Origin: Ypsolopha sequella
Lineage: Eukaryota > Arthropoda > Insecta > Lepidoptera > Ypsolophidae
NCBI GenBank assembly: GCA_934047225.1
Contig: OW203997.1
Location: forward strand, 5,876,417 to 5,940,416
Length of the DNA: 64,000 bases
Reading direction: 5' to 3'
Both the position numbers and the translations under genes were made by a program. The notes below the pieces were generated by a model. It saw only the letters and a list, made by a program, of their open reading frames with translations, did not search any database and was not told where the DNA came from. Below, piece after piece: positions 1 to 11,300 of the stretch. The stretch's first letter is position 1, and every line of letters starts with the position of its first letter.

Positions 1-130
1 GCAGCCCCTTATGCTCTTCTATTTCGTCCGGGTACTTTTGTTTTGACCTTTCATCAGTATGGCGTCAATTTGGTAGGCATTACAGAATTGCTTTATACCG
101 TAACGCAAATCATCGTATGCATTTGACAGT

Positions 131-212
131 TTAAAACGTACGGTTTCAGTTGTCGAACTGGTATTCGCCTAAGCAAATTACACAGTTTGACAATTGAAAT
201 CGTACGTTTTAC
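131..212. repeat. Small inverted repeat (82 bp)
   Basis: The arm TTAAAACGTACGGTTTCAGT (131-160) pairs with GACAATTGAAATCGTACGTT (182-212). No coding capacity. Confidence 0.7.
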
Positions 213-689
213 GTCGCACGTTTCTTACACAATTCCACAACAGGTCACAACGACATCGCCGTAGCATTTCGTAGAGGTGAAAATCACTGGTCGAATTCGT
301 AGACATCGCGTCATAGTAGCTACGTACGACTTAGATGAACAATTTTAACCATTTCTAATTTTATCAAAATAACTGAAGTTCTCTAAAAAATATTTTCATT
401 TAATTTAACACTTATACACACAAGAAAAATAAGAAATTAAATATTTTCGACAAATATTTCGGCCCCCAATCTTCGCTATTTTTGGAGTCTGTATCACTGC
501 ATGCTAATGTTTTTTTAACAATGGGCTATGAGTTGCGGAGATGAGTGTAGGAAGTACGCTCTGTTGCGTACAACGTATTTGCATGTACGTGCCAGCTACG
601 GTACGTTATGTACGTCCATTTCCTCTATGTGTTGTTCAACACATAGCCTTTAGCACGAGGTCTTACCTACTTTTAAGAAAAACGGACGC

Positions 690-987
690 TTTTTTAGGGT
701 ACCGAACCCAAAGGGTAACCAACGGGACCCTATTACTAAGACTCCGCTCTCCGTCTGTCTGTCCGTCTGTCACCAGGCTGTATCTCATGAATCGTGATAG
801 TTAGACAGTTGAAATTTTCACAGATGATGTCTTTCTGTTGCCACTATGACAAAAAATACTAAAAAACAGAATAAAATAAATATTTAAGGGGGCTCCCATA
901 CAAGAGACATGTTTTTTTGCCGTTTATACATATAGATAATTGTGCGGATCCCTTCGTGCGCGAGTCCGACTCGCACTTGGCCGGTTT
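690..987 (-). mobile_element. Lepidopteran CCGGCCAAGTGCGAGTC repeat, copy 1
   Basis: Ends GCGAGTCCGACTCGCACTTG then GCCGGTTTT, and starts AGGGTACCGAACCCAAAGGG. A CTGTCTGTCCGTCTGTC tract lies between. Related pieces lie at 3890-3975, 5525-5573, 20873-21555, 23742-24280, 34497-34720 and 60460-60520. An open frame at 541-804 runs into it and is not a gene. Confidence 0.8.
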
Positions 988-1724
988 TCTTCAGTTTGTT
1001 TCACTCTAACGGTGAGTGTCCCATTTCGTAGTAGCTGTTGATATACTAAATTGTATTCGTTTTTTGAAAAACCCATCTAGATAAAATATTAGGGACAAAC
1101 GAACGGACTTTGAATTTTAGAAAAGTACGTAGGTAGATGCTAACTTACTGTATAATTAATAAAGATGTGCCCCAGTGCCCCAGAAAAGAAAATAAATATA
1201 TATTTTTTATACGCTAATAAATAAAAATAAAAATAAAATAAAAAATGTCATTGATTAATTATAATAACAGTAAAAATTTTATTAGATAAAATTAAAGATA
1301 AATAAAATAGATGCAATAAAATATTCAATAAAAATTTAAGTAACATAATAAACAATGTAAAAGTATAATGATGCAAATAAATATAATAATAAATAAATAA
1401 AAAAAAAATTAAGGTCCCTGAAAAATTTAAATCGGGGGAAACAGGATTAAAACAAAAAAAAAAATAATAATAATAATAATAAAGATGGTTAAGCACTAAC
1501 TATTCAGACAGAATTCACATAACGGCTATATCAAAGATAAGATATAGTAGCGTAATAGTAATTACAAAAAGAAAAAAGTAATTAGTGTATACGATTGTGC
1601 TACGCCTTTATATTGCTCAAACCGAGTTTCAATAGAACTGTATTAAATCAAAACAATTTTTTTATTCATAAGTATTTATAATCTATATATATTCAGACAT
1701 TTCTAGCTAGACATAACAGTAAAT

Positions 1725-2124
1725 ATCTTGATTTTGAACACAAACACATGTATTATTTGTTTCATGAAATATATTTGTTGCACACTTCCCAACCGGGGGG
1801 GGGCTCTACCGCGTAATTCTCATTTGTATCAACTTCAAGCAAATGCATGCGAAATTCAACGCGTGCAAAAGAGATGGAATGTTAGGCGGGCGTCGTCGCA
1901 CGCACGTCAAATTTCAATTTCAAGTTGATGTTGATGAAAATGAGAATTACGCGGTAGACCCGCGGTTTCGGAAATCAATCTATCTTCAGGGGATACAAAA
2001 TACCTTTGTTTGTCGTTTTATTGCTCGTATATTAAAATAATAAGTATTTTGTGGTATTTTAAAGTGTGCAACAAATATATTTAATAAAACAAATAGTACA
2101 AGTGTTTGTGTTCAAAATCAAGAT
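1725..2124. mobile_element. MITE with 62-bp TIRs, carrying a nested palindromic element
   Basis: ATCTTGATTTTGAACACAAA at 1725 is matched in inverse at 2105-2124, and similarity runs inward about 62 bp (to 1786 and from 2063). Between the arms lies an intact copy of the GGGCTCTACCGCG element (1801-1961). Confidence 0.85.
1801..1961 (+). mobile_element. Palindromic GGG-CTCTACCGCG element, copy 1
   Basis: Starts GGGCTCTACCGCGTAATTCT and ends ATTACGCGGTAGACCC, giving inverted ends of about 30 bp around a GGCGGGCGTCGTCGCACG core. Four copies occur in the window. No coding capacity. Confidence 0.88.
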
Positions 2125-2910
2125 GCTTTCTTTGTTTCACAATCGCAAGTATAAATCATAAGAGTAGATTTTTTTTTTTTAGATAGAACAGGTACAAATA
2201 AAGTCGAATACTGTTTAGGGATAAAACGATACCGCCATGCGTGGTACTTTTACTGGATACTTTTTACTTGTATCAATTAAATTCATAGTTAGTATCGGTG
2301 AAAAAGTACCAATAAGTACCTGAAGTTCTTGGTACTAAAAGAAAAGTATCTTCTATTCATCCTTATTACATGTTGCGCATATTTGAAATCTGTTTTAAAA
2401 CGGGGTTTAAACTGAGTTCACATTAACCTAGACCTAACCCAGAATTAATGTTGCCAGCTTACGGTAAATGTGCTCGGCATAATATCTCCGGAACATTGAA
2501 AACATGGATGCTAAGGATATGGAGCGTACAATAACCAAGATTGCACCTTTTGCTATACAGAAACATCAGCAATGCAAAATAGCTCTAATTTCCTTTGTAA
2601 CTAAACTTGAATTGAAGTAGTGGTAGCAAATGTAAGTTGGTGGAAACGAAAACGTAAAGTAATGGTGGTGAAGGAAGCTATTTGAATAACCAAACATGCT
2701 ATTAGCGTGAATGCGCATGCTTTAAGCTATGTAAGAGAAATAGCCTGCTCTTTACTAGCTGCCTACTTTGTGTCGGTTGGTAGGGATTAGTTGAAACACA
2801 ATTAAATAAATACTCCTGGATTATAGTTACCTATAGTATCTGGAAGTAGAGTGACGAAAGAAATTGATGGTGCGCAAGTCGAAGCTACACATTGACCAGT
2901 GGGCCTACTA

Positions 2911-3110
2911 TGTATCTCTTTTGTTGCCAACTGGATTGGGTGCCTATCATCAAAAACATAGATATACTATCGAATTCCGATTGTCCAAGGAACGAAGTGA
3001 CAACACAGTTCGTAAATAGTTCAATATCCACCAAAGGCAATTTTGAAATTTCAGTTTGTATCTATGTTTTTGATGATAAGCACCCGGTCCAGTTGGCAAC
3101 CAAAGATACA
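2911..3110. mobile_element. Fold-back element, 53-bp arms
   Basis: CTCTTTTGTTGCCAACTGGA to CATCAAAAACATAGATA (2911-2964) pairs with TATCTATGTTTTTGATGATA to CCAGTTGGCAACCAAAGATA (3058-3110). The open frame across it is a by-product. Confidence 0.85.
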
Positions 3111-3119
3111 GAATAGGGG

Positions 3120-3330
3120 GGCTCAGGCCGCTCTAGAAGGAATTATGCTGACCAAATTGGCGACGTATTGAAGAAGGGCAATGTCAAAAGTACCCGGAAT
3201 AGAAGAGCTTGTATGACTAGATCGATGGATGTGGAAGAGGTGAAAGAGGCGCAACCGCCGCCCGCACGTACTATGAAACGCGAAGCGTTACCGATAAGGA
3301 AGTGTATGAAAGCGATACGATGAAAACGTA
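3120..3330 (+). mobile_element. Probable retroelement fragment
   Basis: The frame RNYADQIGDVLKKGNVKSTR then NRRACMTRSMDVEEVKEA resembles a protein tail I have seen repeated in insect genomes. No catalytic motif is present and the frame closes, so the family is not settled. Confidence 0.35.
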
Positions 3331-3889
3331 ACGGTCGAAATGTTACAGTTTTTTCGGCCTAGCCCTCATCTGCCAAACGTATGGAGGAGGTTACGTTTAC
3401 GTGTGATAAGGTAATTCGTTCCAATCACGTTCCAATAATGTTTCTTAAGTGTCAATAAAAATATACTTGAGCGATTTCTTTTCATAGAAACTTCTATAAG
3501 TAGAAATATACACTACAATAAAATCGATTAATGGAATAATTTTAATACGATTAATACTTGCGATTGTCGGCACTTGGTGAAACATCAAGAAACATTCTTG
3601 GTGAATAATTCACCATCTGCAATGTAAACAACAACTACGCATTCCTTTGTTTATTTATTATTTTAACAGCTACTTGATAATGCCGTAAGGCGAAACCGGT
3701 TGGACTAATAAAACAGTGATATTGTGAAACAGTACAAGTGTTTTTATCAAAATTATTTTTAATACCTTTTTTAAGATAAAGCTGAAACAAATAACGTTGA
3801 AAAAATTTCTTTTTCGTGTTTTTTGTATGGGTCATCAATTTTTTGAATTTTTTATTATTTTCCGTGGTCGAGGCTTATTACGGCTGAAG

Positions 3890-3980
3890 CTTTAGACTCC
3901 TGGGACAGTCGGACAGACAGAGCGGAGGCTTAGTAATAGGGTCCCGTTTGGCACCCTTTGGCTACGGAATTCTAAAAATT
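3890..3980 (+). repeat. Fragment of the lepidopteran repeat family
   Basis: GGACAGTCGGACAGACAGAG then CTTAGTAATAGGGTCCCGTT matches the inverse of 700-770. Only this end is present. Confidence 0.65.
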
Positions 3981-4710
3981 ACGGTAATTATCAGGGATTT
4001 TGTTAGAAATTCACATTACTGAATGTGGTAACCCCGAAACCTTAATCCCCGCGGACACTACATCTGCGAGATGCCCTGAAGCAATCAGTCAGTTACAGTT
4101 ACTACATGTTAACCCAGCCTTGTCAGAATACTAAGACACAACTCCCAAAGACTTGAAGCCTACTTGTGACTTGCCTCGCCCGGGCACTGAAGCGGAACGG
4201 CTCAGCGACCGAGACGCGGGTGTACCGCTGATCGGTGCCACACTTGCTGACCACTGTACCGTCAACTACTCTTTAACAAGTGCACATACCCCGACAAATG
4301 AAAGGGTAATTATTTTGAGGTCTTTGAACGATTTAACCCTTAAAATGGGTTCGGGACATGATCTTGTCTGCTATACTGGGTGTTAAGATGAAGTTGCGGT
4401 GGCCGGAAATTTTTTTAAAGGAATTTTTGCATGAAATTGTTAGTTGAAAATGTTGTAAATGTCACGCGAAGACAATACTTTTGATGGTCGTAGATAATAA
4501 AATATTGTGTGCAACTAGACGTATTAAACATTGGGACACTTATGCAGCCTATTACGAAACTCACTTCGTTAGTGGCCCAATGTATCACATTATGTCACGT
4601 TGCACAAAATACTATTATTTGTGTAACAACACTTATTAATCTTATTATTATTTTTATAACTTATAATTATAACCTAACAAATAACAATATTGTGGTATGT
4701 TGTGGTTATA

Positions 4711-5090
4711 ATAGTAGTTTATGCTACTAGGGCGAAAAGGAATAAATTACGAGGACGATTTAAAACACGAGCGTAGCGAGTGTTTTAAACGTAACCGAGT
4801 AATTTATTGCTCTTACGCCCGTGTATCATACTACGTTTTTCAATGCATAGTGTGAGGAAATAAAACAAATACAATTTTGTGAACTTTAAATTGTAATTGA
4901 CTCAAAAGGACTGTATCCAGAGCCGTTAAACAGTGGGAAAAAAAGTATGACATTTACGGTACACAGGAAAGGCTGCAGGTTAGCCAACCATTGTAAATAA
5001 ATAAAACGAATAAAGCCCTAGGGCAAAATAATCGACTTTCTGTTCGGTTTTGATGCATAAAAAGTGGGCCTTTACGAGCACATGCATTGA
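4711..5090 (+). repeat. Dispersed repeat, copy A, with inner palindrome
   Basis: Runs from TAGTTTATGCTACTAGGGCG through the palindromic CACGAGCGTAGCGAGTGTTT to TACGAGCACATGCATTGAA. The inverse copy is at 10582-10980. Confidence 0.85.
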
Positions 5091-5162
5091 AATATAATAT
5101 AATTAATATAATTGATTAATATAATAAAATATAATATAATATAATATAATATAATATAATTG
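5090..5162. repeat. ATAAT microsatellite
   Basis: Runs of TATAATATAATATAATATAA, about 70 bp, next to copy A of the dispersed repeat. Confidence 0.9.
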
Positions 5163-5524
5163 TTTATAATGTAATGGTATGTTGTGTTTTTTTATTTTTG
5201 AGTGTAGATTAGGATACGAACATAATTTTTATGCATATATTTACTAACTATAAGATATGGATTTCGGTCTTATGTAAATATTTTCTTTCTTTCTTTCTAT
5301 TTAGCCAGTGATGATCACTGAGCAGAATATTAGCACAGAGAAAACATAAAAACCAGCAAAGCCAACAAACTAGAAAAAAGTAATCAAGCAAGTGGTATTT
5401 AATCTCCAACAACTGTTATTATGTGTAACCAATCAATCTACGAGAAACATTGGTTATTACTGTGTTAACTGTACCGTAGAAAACTCAATGAAATAATGTT
5501 AAAAATGCCGTTTTTATAGATAAT

Positions 5525-5573
5525 GGTACGGAACCCTTCGTGCGCGAGTCCGACTCGCACTTGGCCGGTTTTT
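5525..5573 (-). repeat. Terminal fragment of the lepidopteran repeat family
   Basis: GGAACCCTTCGTGCGCGAGT then CCGACTCGCACTTGGCCGG; identical to 948-985 almost throughout. Confidence 0.75.
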
Positions 5574-6186
5574 TGACGTTTGTTGAGGGTCATAAGTCAT
5601 AGTAGTCATGACCGAATCGTGGGTGTTTATAGTGGAAAATTGTAGTTTATTGTGATCTGATGACCGTACCCTAAAACGTCACAGTTTGACAGTCCGTCGT
5701 GTTGTACTTATTCCTGAGCTTGTACCAGAGTCGTCCCTTACCGGAAAACTATAGAATGTAAATGTCACCAAAATAAATTACCCCCTATGACGTCCACTTT
5801 GCTCGCTTGGAAATGGCAGTGCCAGATTAAGGTTTGACATAGGCTAGAAAAAAATGTGTTTCGGTCGTGGCTAACGCGTCGCGTTGGGAATTTCTTAGTT
5901 CTCCCGCCCCGCGCCCCGCACGTCTGCATCTAACTAAACTTACCATAGATTGTGGATACATAGACATGCAGCAAATAAAAAGCCGTGATGCGAAAGCATA
6001 TTTCTATGTGTATTGTCAATGTTTATGTTATTCAGATTTATATCTACGATTATTTATAAGTTACTATAATTTTTAAAGAAACCCTTAAGTGATATGCGAC
6101 CGATTGCCTCAGTGTAAAATTAATATTACCGCCCAAGTGCTAGCCAAAATCACGCACTGCGGGTTTCGTACCATCACACAATAAAT

Positions 6187-6403
6187 AAGGTGACTTTTTG
6201 ATATAGCCAAATTCATACTGGAGGCTTGATAAGTAACCAATCAGTACCGCTTTTTGCTAATATCGCAAACTAAAATGTCAACTTCCCATAGTAAATAATT
6301 GACTCGGGCTGGGCTTACGTTTGTAGGGAAAACAAAAAATTATGTATATGGTCATCGAACCTTGTTACTGAATTTGGCTCTATCAACAAAAGTCACTTTA
6401 TAT
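6187..6403. mobile_element. AAGGTGACTTTTTG fold-back family, copy 1
   Basis: Starts AAGGTGACTTTTTGATATAG with CAAATTCATACTGGAGGCTT and ends AAAAGTCACTTTATA. Related copies are at 9888-9960 (part), 18928-19188, 33858-34126 and 45231-45500. Confidence 0.75.
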
Positions 6404-6494
6404 TTGTGTTATTAAAACAATGTCTTTTCTATTTCTTTAATTAATGCCCTAAGCAATCCACACCTATGGACCCTATATCCGCTAGTAAACCAGT

Positions 6495-6655
6495 GGGTCT
6501 ACCGCGTAATTCTCATTTTCATCAACATCAACTTGAGATTGAAATTTGACGTGCGTGCGACGACGCCCGCCTAACATGCCATCTCTTTTGCACGCGTTGA
6601 ATTTCGCATGCATTTGCTTGAAGTTGATACAAATGAGAATTACGCGGTAGAGCCC
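6495..6655 (-). mobile_element. Palindromic GGG-CTCTACCGCG element, copy 2
   Basis: Inverse copy of 1801-1961, about 95 percent alike by eye, with the core CGACGACGCCCGCC intact. This is an empty reference site for the Transib insertion in copy 4. Confidence 0.88.
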
Positions 6656-8355
6656 CTGTATAGGTCTTTAAAAAATTAACGTGTTTATTACAAAGAGATC
6701 GATCGTTACGTATATCTCTTATAATAGGTATGTACGAAAGAGATAAGTGGAGTAGGTGGTTATTACTCGTATAATAGAAACCAAGTATACCATTTTTAAA
6801 ATGCGACATTAAACTTTGACGGACAGTAAATTCAAAAGATCAATTTCCTTAGCATACCTACCTGTTTTTTCATGTATATGTATACAATATTGATAAAGCA
6901 TCGAGCCTTTTTTGTAGTATCATCGTCATGGGTTCAACGCAACGACATCTCGTTACTCAAAGTAGCCAAGCGGATATTTACTAATAAGCCTTGCTTTTCA
7001 TGTGCTAGAAAAAAAAATTTCGTTGCTGTTTATGGTGCCCCCCCCGAGACGTGATGCCCCAAGCAATTGCTTAATTTGCTTATAGGCTAATCCAGCACTG
7101 GAAATGTCAATATGTAAAGAGGCTCTTTTAGATTTATGAGCTGGTATTTATTTTATTATGTAACTTTATTAAAGGATATAAATTATGTCCTGTTTGCCTT
7201 AACTTTCGCTTCATCCATATCTTTATTCATAAATCTGTCATCTAATCTCATCGATCACTCTGGACTTTATCTTCACTTTCATCGGATTACGCATTCGATC
7301 CATATCTAATTACTTGGCCACCACAGCTTTTAGAAGCTCTAGTTTATCAAAAAAGAATCTTATGCCAATTGCAAGAAGAGTCTAGGCAGTTGTCTGAATT
7401 GGAGGAATATCTAGGCGAGTCGATGTTTTGCGAAATATCTTGCCTTCCTCGTTGTAAGTGTCCATAAACCACATCGAATTGGATGTGGATAAACTATGTC
7501 TACAGCGTGTTTGAGTGAACCAGGTACTGAAAGCGGTTGAAAACGGTAAAGCTATTAAATTACGATACCTTTAAACCATTATGATACCTTAAAATAACGA
7601 TACCTTTTTTCTTAGAGCTTGCGTCCATACCTATATTAAACGGTTTTGCGATTTCGGTACCGAAAAACGTCGCGCTCTTTGCCTGACGAGGGGGAGTGGG
7701 GTGGGATATTGAGTGCGGCCGGCGGAGACGAGGGCCGGGAGGCGGGGAGTCACCAACTCATCAAAGAAAATAAAGGTAATAAGGGTTAGGCGCCAGTACC
7801 GAAACATACCTTTATTTTTCGGCAACTGCAATTATTTAGGTACAGAAATATTCAGGTAACCGGAAAATATGTATGACGTCATATCGTAATTTAAAGGTAC
7901 CTCTATTTTTAGGTTATTCGGTCCCTGGAGTGAACAATATTGTAGTTTCTACCTCGCATACTTCACCCATGCCAAGTGTATCGAGTATAGTATAGTATAA
8001 CTATAACTATATATAACTATAACTATATATAACTATAACTATATATAACTATAACTATATATAACTATAACTATATATAACTATAACTATATATAACTAT
8101 AATTCAGAGAAATGTCTTGAGTCCTGCTCTAACGATTTCATTTTAAACTTTTATATGTCGCAGCCATATCGTACAACACGCCGTATTACAAGTAGGCGCG
8201 CCGGATTAAAAAACGTCGCTGTTTTGTAATGCGGCTACCTCACCTCACGAAAATTTAACGGTCGTTTTTTTTCTTGTTGAATACACCCCTAATGGAAGAA
8301 AAATCTTTCACTTTTTTAACTAGTACTTAAACCAATATCGTTTCTTTTTTTCCAG
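6656..8355. other. Probable LZTS intron, no exon seen
   Basis: Missing LZTS 5' exons could lie here or beyond the window, but no open stretch with splice sites and LZTS-like sequence was found. 7670-7750 is GC-rich. The 16-bp tandem repeat lies at 7990-8101. Confidence 0.5.
7990..8101. repeat. 16-bp tandem repeat, about 7 copies
   Basis: The unit CTATAACTATATATAA repeats without clear change, 250 bp before the first LZTS exon seen. Confidence 0.93.
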
Positions 8356-11300
8356 GACCAAATCACACTCGGTTCTGACCGGACCGGAAGGAAAGGAGCC
8401 GGCACCGGCGCCTTCTCCAGCTGATTCCGGCGTTTCAGAGCTGGAGAGAGATGGGAGCCACGCGTCACCGCGACATCCGGACCCTGACCACCATGACTAC
8501 AGGTGAGGATTATATTCACCCCTGACCGGACCGGAAGCAAAGAGCCGGCATTAGGTGATTCCGGCGTGTCAGAGCTGAAGAGTGATGGGAGCCACACGTC
8601 GCCACAACATCTGGACTTTGACCACCATGACTACAGTACAGGTGAGAATTACACTCAGTCCTTACTGGACCGGAAGCAAAGAGTCGACACTAGCTAACTC
8701 CGGTGTCTCAGAGATGGAAGCCACACGTCGCCGCGACAGCCGGACCCTGACTACAAGTGAGAATTACACTCATTCCTTACCGGACCGGAAGCAAAGAGCC
8801 GAATATAATATAAAAAAATTAACAAGAAAATATTCTAATCAAAAATGTTGGGATTACCTTTTAAATGATACCTCACAAGCAGGGGTCAAAAAAATTTCAA
8901 AACTTGTTAATGGCTTGTTAAATACCCATAAAAAAATTGTCATTAAATATTAACTTAGCTGTAAGTTTTCCGAATAATATAAAATACAATAAAAAGTATT
9001 CTTTGCTCGCTATTATGCCGGCGCCAGACATGTGTACACTTATTTGAACACTCGAGTGGACACACTGTGTGGCACGAGACTTTGTCTATGTGTTCCAAAG
9101 TTTGTACACAGATTTGCACTTTGCCGAGCGGTATCGGTTTTTAGCGCACATCAAAGGAATGTGTTCAAATAAGCGCGTAGCCTGCCACACTATTTGCAAA
9201 GACCAGTTGCGCGAGCGCTGTTGTACGGAATGGTTGTGTGAGACACTACGTGCTTGATCGTTCAAAATGGACTGGAGTAACGAATGCGTCCTAGAATTTA
9301 TTGAGTTGCTGCAAGGGGAACCATATATATATATTTTCGATATATTTTGTTGCTCATGTAAAAAATAATTACATACACATAAATAGTATAAGCACACTGC
9401 GTCCACGAAATCGTCGTCCATCTCCTTTGTTGTCTACCAGCATACTGTGGAGAAAAGAGTTTGCGAAGCATGTGTGGCAGGTGCGCCAAATGTGTGTACA
9501 AAGTCGTCGAAGAAGTGTGCAAATAAGTGTCCACATGTCTGGCGCCGGCATTACAGTTTGGCCCGACGACTGGGCGACTTTGGTCGAAATGGACGACTTG
9601 GGCGAAATGGACGACTTCGTCCAACAACGTATTATAACAATAGACTTCTATTGTTATATTTTTTCCGTTAGGATATATAGGATATTACGGTAAATAACAA
9701 CAATATCGATTCCTAACCAACATTTAAGCGACAAAATAAGCCGCTAAAAATCTAAAATGGTAAATTTCTTGCAGGATAAGAAAAAAATTGTTGTGCCCCC
9801 TTTAAGTACTAACAAATAACTTAAGTAATTAGTATATGAAGCCTAAATTTTATTTTACATTTATCACAAAAGGGGTCATTGAACCTTGGTCCTGCCTGAC
9901 CCCTTACCGAGTCTCCAGTGTGAATTTAGCTATATAAATAAAAGTCACCTTATATATATTTCACTAAAGGGGCTAATGTACTACTGCAAGAGTATAACTT
10001 GAATCTCCACCACTGTGTACTACTTTTTCCTATGTGCTACTGTACACGCTACATAAAAACTACAAACAACTGACGCTAACACACCCATACACTCACATTG
10101 TACGCACGAGCCGGCACGCACACATTCACATCATAGCAAGTCGATAGCCGCCATTTTGCAGCGAACCTTGCCCGACGAAGCGCGTTTACTTCGTGTCATA
10201 GAAAATATGCCGTCTTGTGTCGTGAAAACCTGCAGAAATCATACTTGTTTTAAAAAAAAATGTCAGGGGATCACCTTTCATAGGTAAGTTGTTTATTATT
10301 TACAATGTGTTTCCAACTCTATATTGTGTTTTTACATGAACAAAATCAGTATAACCTCAACCATTTAGTTTTTTAATGGTTTTACGGCTCTGGATGCAAT
10401 TCCTTTCGATCCAATCGTCTTTATTATTTATTTTTCACTTTGTGAGCACTTTATACTCATACACATCGTTTTAGGTATTGCCAGTGTTGCTAACTAATGA
10501 ATACAAAAATTACCCACCCATATGGGAGATAGATTTTTGAATGGAATTGATAAAATGTTAAATTATTGTTAAAACATTTTTTTCAATGCATGTGCTCGTA
10601 AAGGCCCACTTTTTATGCATCAAAACCGAACAGAAAGTCGATTATTTTGCCCTAGGGCTTTATTATTATTATTTTTTTTATTTGTTTGCAATGGTTGGCT
10701 AACCTGCAGCCTTTCTTGTGTACCATAGATGTTATACTTTTTTTCCACTGTTTAACGGCTCTGGATACAATCCTTTTGAGCCAATCATAAATTGAAAGTT
10801 CACAAGATTATATTTGTTTTCATTTCCTCACACTATGCATTGAAAAACGTAGTATGATACACGGGCGTAAAAGCAATAAATTACTCGGTTACGTTTAAAA
10901 CACTCGCTACGCTCGTGTTTTAAATCGTCCTTGTAATTTATTCCTTTTCGCCCTAGTAGTAGCATAAACTACTATTATTGCTTAATAAAACATAAATAAT
11001 TATAATGCTTAATTTTTTAGATTTCCAAAAAGAAACGATGTTTGGGGGCAAGATTGGATCAATATAATAAGAGAGAGTAGAGGTGAAAAGGACTGGGTTC
11101 CTTCCAAAACTAGCGTCGTTTGCAGTAATCATTTTGATCCAAATGATTTATACACAACTAAAGGAGGACTTCTTCGTGTTGTCACTTGGGCAGTTCCGAA
11201 AATGGTAACAAACCAGTTGTACACTAATTTTTACAGTTCCGTATTTGCTACAGTTGGTACCAAATTTTTAAAGTTCCGTAATTATCACAGTTGGTACCAA

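Larger units (their letters stand above)
1..1724. other. Left flank without a gene
   Basis: Apart from the small inverted repeat at 131-212 and the lepidopteran repeat at 690-987, this is AT-rich DNA. 1180-1485 is A-rich with a TAA microsatellite at 1465-1482; the long open frame on - there is low complexity. Confidence 0.6.

Noticed and set aside
541..804. 87-codon open frame on +
   Set aside because: Its second half is a dispersed lepidopteran repeat with a CTGTCTGTC tract; no splice signals or family.
1248..1496. 82-codon open frame on -
   Set aside because: Translation is mostly Tyr, Phe and Leu from an A/T-rich microsatellite.
9086..9693. Several overlapping frames of 60-130 codons
   Set aside because: All fall in or across the Harbinger-type element; only the short MADF start has family meaning.
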